64,000 bases of DNA. Source: Porticoccus sp041581635. GTDB lineage: Bacteria > Pseudomonadota > Gammaproteobacteria > Pseudomonadales > Porticoccaceae. Every line of letters begins with the position of its first letter. Positions within the stretch are counted from its first letter, which is position 1. The stretch covers positions 1-64,000 of the forward strand of contig JBFICW010000002.1 of NCBI GenBank assembly GCA_041581635.1, written 5' to 3'. The notes under the pieces were generated by a model. The model made no database searches, was not told the DNA's origin, and saw nothing but the letters and a program-made list of their open reading frames with translations. Positions 61,546 to 64,000 of the stretch are shown here, piece by piece. The translations under genes were made by a program, and so were the position numbers.

Positions 61546-62565
61546 ATGGCCAATCAATCATATTTAAATGCCCCCCCCCTGAGAATAGGCACCCTGCTTT
61601 ACGACAACTTGCTCGGAACCAGCGCTACCCTTCCGGTAGAAATGTTGCGCACGGCCCAGGCATCAGCCCGAGCCACCAACCCCGATACGCGACGAATTGA
61701 AGCAATGACCCTATCTATCGACTCTCGGCCGGTGAGCTCGCCCTCAGGCTTTGATATCAGCCCGTCGGCCACTATTGCTGACGTTGACCATTGCGACATC
61801 ATCAGCCTTCCAGCCCTGTGGCGAAACCCAAGACCGGCGCTGCACAAATACCGCGAGTACCTACCCTGGCTTCAACGACAAGCGCAGCAAGGCGCCACAA
61901 TTATTGCCGTTGGTACTGGCGTATGCTTCCTCGCTGAAGCCGGATTACTAGACAATCAACCGGCAACCACGCACTGGCACTATTTCGATCGCTTTCAGCG
62001 GGACTACCCAAAAGTTGAACTAAAGCGTCAGTATTTCATTACTCAGGCGGGAAACCTTTATTGTGCAGCGAGTGTTAATGCTATGGCCGAGCTGATGGTG
62101 CATCTGGTAGCACGACTCTTTGGACGCCAGGCTGCCACTCAGGTTGAAAGGAATTTTTTTCATGAGATTCGAAGCTCTTTTGAACCCACCAGCTACTTTT
62201 CTGATGATGTTCAGCAACACCCAGATGAGCAGGTCGTGCAATCACAGATTTGGTTCGAAGATAACTTCGGCAAACCAATCAAGATAGCAGACGTCGCCAA
62301 ACAATTTGGCTTTAGTATGCGTACCTTTGATCGTCGATTTAAGCGCGCGCTCGGGACCACCCCTTTGCAATACTTACAAAAGACCCGCCTAAATAATGCG
62401 CGGGAACTTCTACAAAAATCCGACCTGCTGGTGTCCGAAGTTGCCGCTCATTGCGGCTATCAGGATACTGCGGCCTTCAGCAAAGTTTTTAGCAAGCACT
62501 TTGGCACTTCGCCAACAAAATATCGCGAAACTGTGCGCGCAAAATTATTTAGCACCCGATCATAA
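61546..62565 (+). CDS. GlxA-type AraC-family transcriptional regulator
   Basis: The 339-residue protein has an N-terminal DJ-1/PfpI-like domain (about 10-200, with GTLLYDNLLGTSATLPVEM and ATIIAVGTGVCFLAEAGLLD) and a C-terminal AraC DNA-binding domain (about 235-330). The latter has KIADVAKQFGFSMRTFDRRF and VSEVAAHCGYQDTAAFSKVF. This is the GlxA regulator layout. The frame is open well upstream (to 61165), antisense to fabY, but ATG 61546 begins the recognisable domain. The divergent neighbour fabY is a possible target. Confidence 0.9.
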   Translation: MANQSYLNAPPLRIGTLLYDNLLGTSATLPVEMLRTAQASARATNPDTRRIEAMTLSIDSRPVSSPSGFDISPSATIADVDHCDIISLPALWRNPRPALHKYREYLPWLQRQAQQGATIIAVGTGVCFLAEAGLLDNQPATTHWHYFDRFQRDYPKVELKRQYFITQAGNLYCAASVNAMAELMVHLVARLFGRQAATQVERNFFHEIRSSFEPTSYFSDDVQQHPDEQVVQSQIWFEDNFGKPIKIADVAKQFGFSMRTFDRRFKRALGTTPLQYLQKTRLNNARELLQKSDLLVSEVAAHCGYQDTAAFSKVFSKHFGTSPTKYRETVRAKLFSTRS

Positions 62566-62606
62566 AATTGCCAAATAGGCATTAATCAGACAGGGAAAGC
62601 AAACTT

Positions 62607-63023
62607 TTATACGACAAAGAGAAGCCACTCGGCCACTAACGCGGGCTTATCGCAACCCTTGATATCCATAACGACATCGACAACCAGCAACCGCCCATCA
62701 CCTTTATTTTCTTCTGACACCACTTTCCAATTGAGCCGAATCTCGCTCCCCACAGGGACTGGAGACAAAAAACGCAACCGATTCACGCCGTAATTCAATA
62801 CGGTCATCTCTCCCAACTTTTCAAATAACTCATCCAACATTAAGTGGGGCAGTAGTGATAGATAGAAAAACCCATGAACAATAGTGCCACCCAAAGGCGT
62901 CTTGGCGGCCCGTTCAGGATCCACATGAAGATACTGATGATCGCATGTGACATCGGCAAATTGGTCAACCTGCTCTTGGCTTATAGCAAACCACTCTGAC
63001 TGACCACTACGTTGTTCACTCAT
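62607..63023 (-). CDS. MaoC-family (R)-specific enoyl hydratase-like protein
   Basis: The 138-residue single hot-dog-fold protein carries the hydratase-2 motif: the catalytic Asp/His are in FADVTCDHQYLHVDPERA (about 23-40) and the loop is TPLGGTIVHGFFYLSLLPHL. Such enzymes (PhaJ-like) can supply (R)-3-hydroxyacyl-CoA from beta-oxidation to PHA synthase. The neighbouring PHA synthase gene, on the same strand and immediately upstream, supports that role but does not prove it. Confidence 0.88.
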   Translation of the reverse strand: MSEQRSGQSEWFAISQEQVDQFADVTCDHQYLHVDPERAAKTPLGGTIVHGFFYLSLLPHLMLDELFEKLGEMTVLNYGVNRLRFLSPVPVGSEIRLNWKVVSEENKGDGRLLVVDVVMDIKGCDKPALVAEWLLFVV

Positions 63024-63089
63024 ATTTATAAGCTCTTTTATATTTTAATCGAGCCCAAGAGAGGCAATTCTAACGCCACCAGAAGCTAC

Positions 63090-64000
63090 CTAGCCAAATA
63101 CATAGGTTCCTGGTGCAGCCTCCTGGGGTTTGAACGTCGGATTCCCCAACGACTTGGGGGCAATTTTTTGACCGCCAGAGCGACCAGACAACCAGGCAGA
63201 CCAGTGTTCCCACCAGGAACCTGAACACTGCTCTGCACCTTCCAGCCAATTATCGGCTGACTCCGGTAGATCTGGATTAACAAAATACTTGGCTTTTTTA
63301 TTCGTAGGGGGATTGACCAAACTCTGAATATGGCCACTGGAACTCAACACAAAGGTAACATCGCCACCGATAAATTGGGTGGTCTTATAGCAAGTTTTCC
63401 AAGGCGTGATATGGTCTGACAACCCCGCGGTGATGTATTTGTCACAATCCAGTGCAGCTAAGTCTATCTCGACACCCTGCACTTTCATTGCACCTTTATA
63501 TAATGTGTTGTTCTCGAACATATCCAAAAAGTCAGCGTGCAATTGAGCTGGCAAATTAGTTGAGTCGCTGTTCCAATAAAGTAGATCAAACGCTGGTGGC
63601 GGCTCGCCCATCAGGTAATTGTTGACATGATAATTCCAAACCAGGTCATTGGGACGCATCCAACTAAATACTTTGGCTAACTCGGCCCCTTCCAGAACAC
63701 CTTTTTCCTGAGACTTGGCCCGTGCGGCCCTGATCGTCTCAGGGGAGCTATAAACACCCAGCTCCATCTCTTCTGATGCCATATTCAGCATACACACGGA
63801 CAAACTGAGGCTGTTCACTAGATCAGAACCCGTCTGCTTTAAGTAGGAGGAGAGAATAGATGCCGTTACACCGCCGGCGCAGGCACCCACCACATTGAGT
63901 TTTTTACTTTTTGTTATCTGCTGTATTGCGTCTATTGCCTCGGCAACCGCCAAAACATACTGATCCACACCCCAGTGACGCTGCTCTTTGGTGGGGTTCC
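63090..64000 (-). CDS. phaC: Poly(3-hydroxyalkanoate) synthase, class II-like, 3' part
   Basis: The gene runs off the right edge: the frame is open to 64000 and the visible 302 residues are the C-terminal half, beginning NPTKEQRHWGVDQYVLA. The lipase-like box with the catalytic cysteine reads VVGACAGGVTASIL, as in class II synthases (GACSGG). The aspartate is in TAGLSDHITPW and the histidine in LSSSGHIQSLVNPP. The C-terminus (SWWEHWSAWLSGRSG, APGTYV) also resembles Pseudomonas class II PhaC. It makes PHA granules from hydroxyacyl-CoA. The start lies outside the window. Confidence 0.93.
   Translation of the reverse strand, partial: NPTKEQRHWGVDQYVLAVAEAIDAIQQITKSKKLNVVGACAGGVTASILSSYLKQTGSDLVNSLSLSVCMLNMASEEMELGVYSSPETIRAARAKSQEKGVLEGAELAKVFSWMRPNDLVWNYHVNNYLMGEPPPAFDLLYWNSDSTNLPAQLHADFLDMFENNTLYKGAMKVQGVEIDLAALDCDKYITAGLSDHITPWKTCYKTTQFIGGDVTFVLSSSGHIQSLVNPPTNKKAKYFVNPDLPESADNWLEGAEQCSGSWWEHWSAWLSGRSGGQKIAPKSLGNPTFKPQEAAPGTYVFG

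Overview
The window looks like the chromosome of a marine-type gammaproteobacterium related to the Pseudomonas / Cellvibrionales-Spongiibacteraceae lineages. This is inferred from gene content and order: rppH-ptsP-lgt-thyA-folA; accBC-prmA-dusB-fis-purH-purD; coq7-osmC-crp-trpCDGE-rpe; a FabY-type ketoacyl synthase; and a class II-like PHA synthase. No rRNA, tRNA, CRISPR array, insertion sequence, prophage or plasmid function was seen. The window is mostly densely packed housekeeping sequence, with one AT-rich accessory-looking stretch at about 35.9-38.3 kb.

Layout. 0.3-5.4 kb (-): a TonB2/TtpC-type energy-transduction operon (DUF3450, large TolQ/ExbB, ExbB, ExbD, TonB, TPR protein). 5.5-11.3 kb: folA, thyA, lgt, ptsP and rppH on the minus strand, with a convergent NRDE/TANGO2 gene. 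11.5-14.0 kb (+): HAD phosphatase, rsuA, rsmC-like methyltransferase. 14.1-19.7 kb (-): PilZ, DUF1631, TPR lipoprotein, PBP1b. 19.7-25.0 kb: PfkB-family sugar/nucleoside kinase, a PAS-GGDEF-EAL protein, DUF2333 and a PCuAC copper chaperone, divergent from dsbD. 27.1-35.9 kb (+): aroQ-accBC, prmA, DUF3426, dusB-fis, purH, purD. 36.1-37.5 kb (-): an AT-rich EAL phosphodiesterase gene flanked by integron-like recombination sites. 38.3-42.4 kb: Ycf46-like AAA ATPase, MBL hydrolase, coq7, LysR. 42.5-42.7 kb: a candidate small RNA. 42.8-49.5 kb: osmC-like gene, crp, trpCDGE with a probable Trp leader peptide, rpe, DUF4124-glutaredoxin. 49.6-54.0 kb: purU, cytochrome b561, membrane LuxR, K+ channel-like protein, ubiD. 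54.0-59.2 kb (-): a complete arginine-to-spermidine operon by the carboxyspermidine route (speA, carboxynorspermidine synthase, nspC, speB). 59.5-64.0 kb: fabY, GlxA-type AraC regulator, MaoC hydratase, and a PHA synthase cut by the window edge.

How the genes connect. The window carries tetrahydrofolate and purine enzymes (folA, thyA, purH, purD, purU), the start of fatty acid synthesis (accBC, fabY) with PHA storage, four genes of tryptophan synthesis probably controlled by attenuation, and c-di-GMP components (PAS-GGDEF-EAL, stand-alone EAL, PilZ). In Pseudomonas, as I recall it, speD lies near coq7 and the osmC-like gene. It is absent here, which fits the carboxyspermidine operon 12 kb away.

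The items most worth following up are the orphan promoter-terminator unit at 42.49-42.69 kb, the cassette-like EAL gene with its attC-like site, the Trp leader, the long palindrome between purH and purD, and the inverted repeat upstream of the membrane LuxR gene. All calls are by eye, without database searches or folding software.
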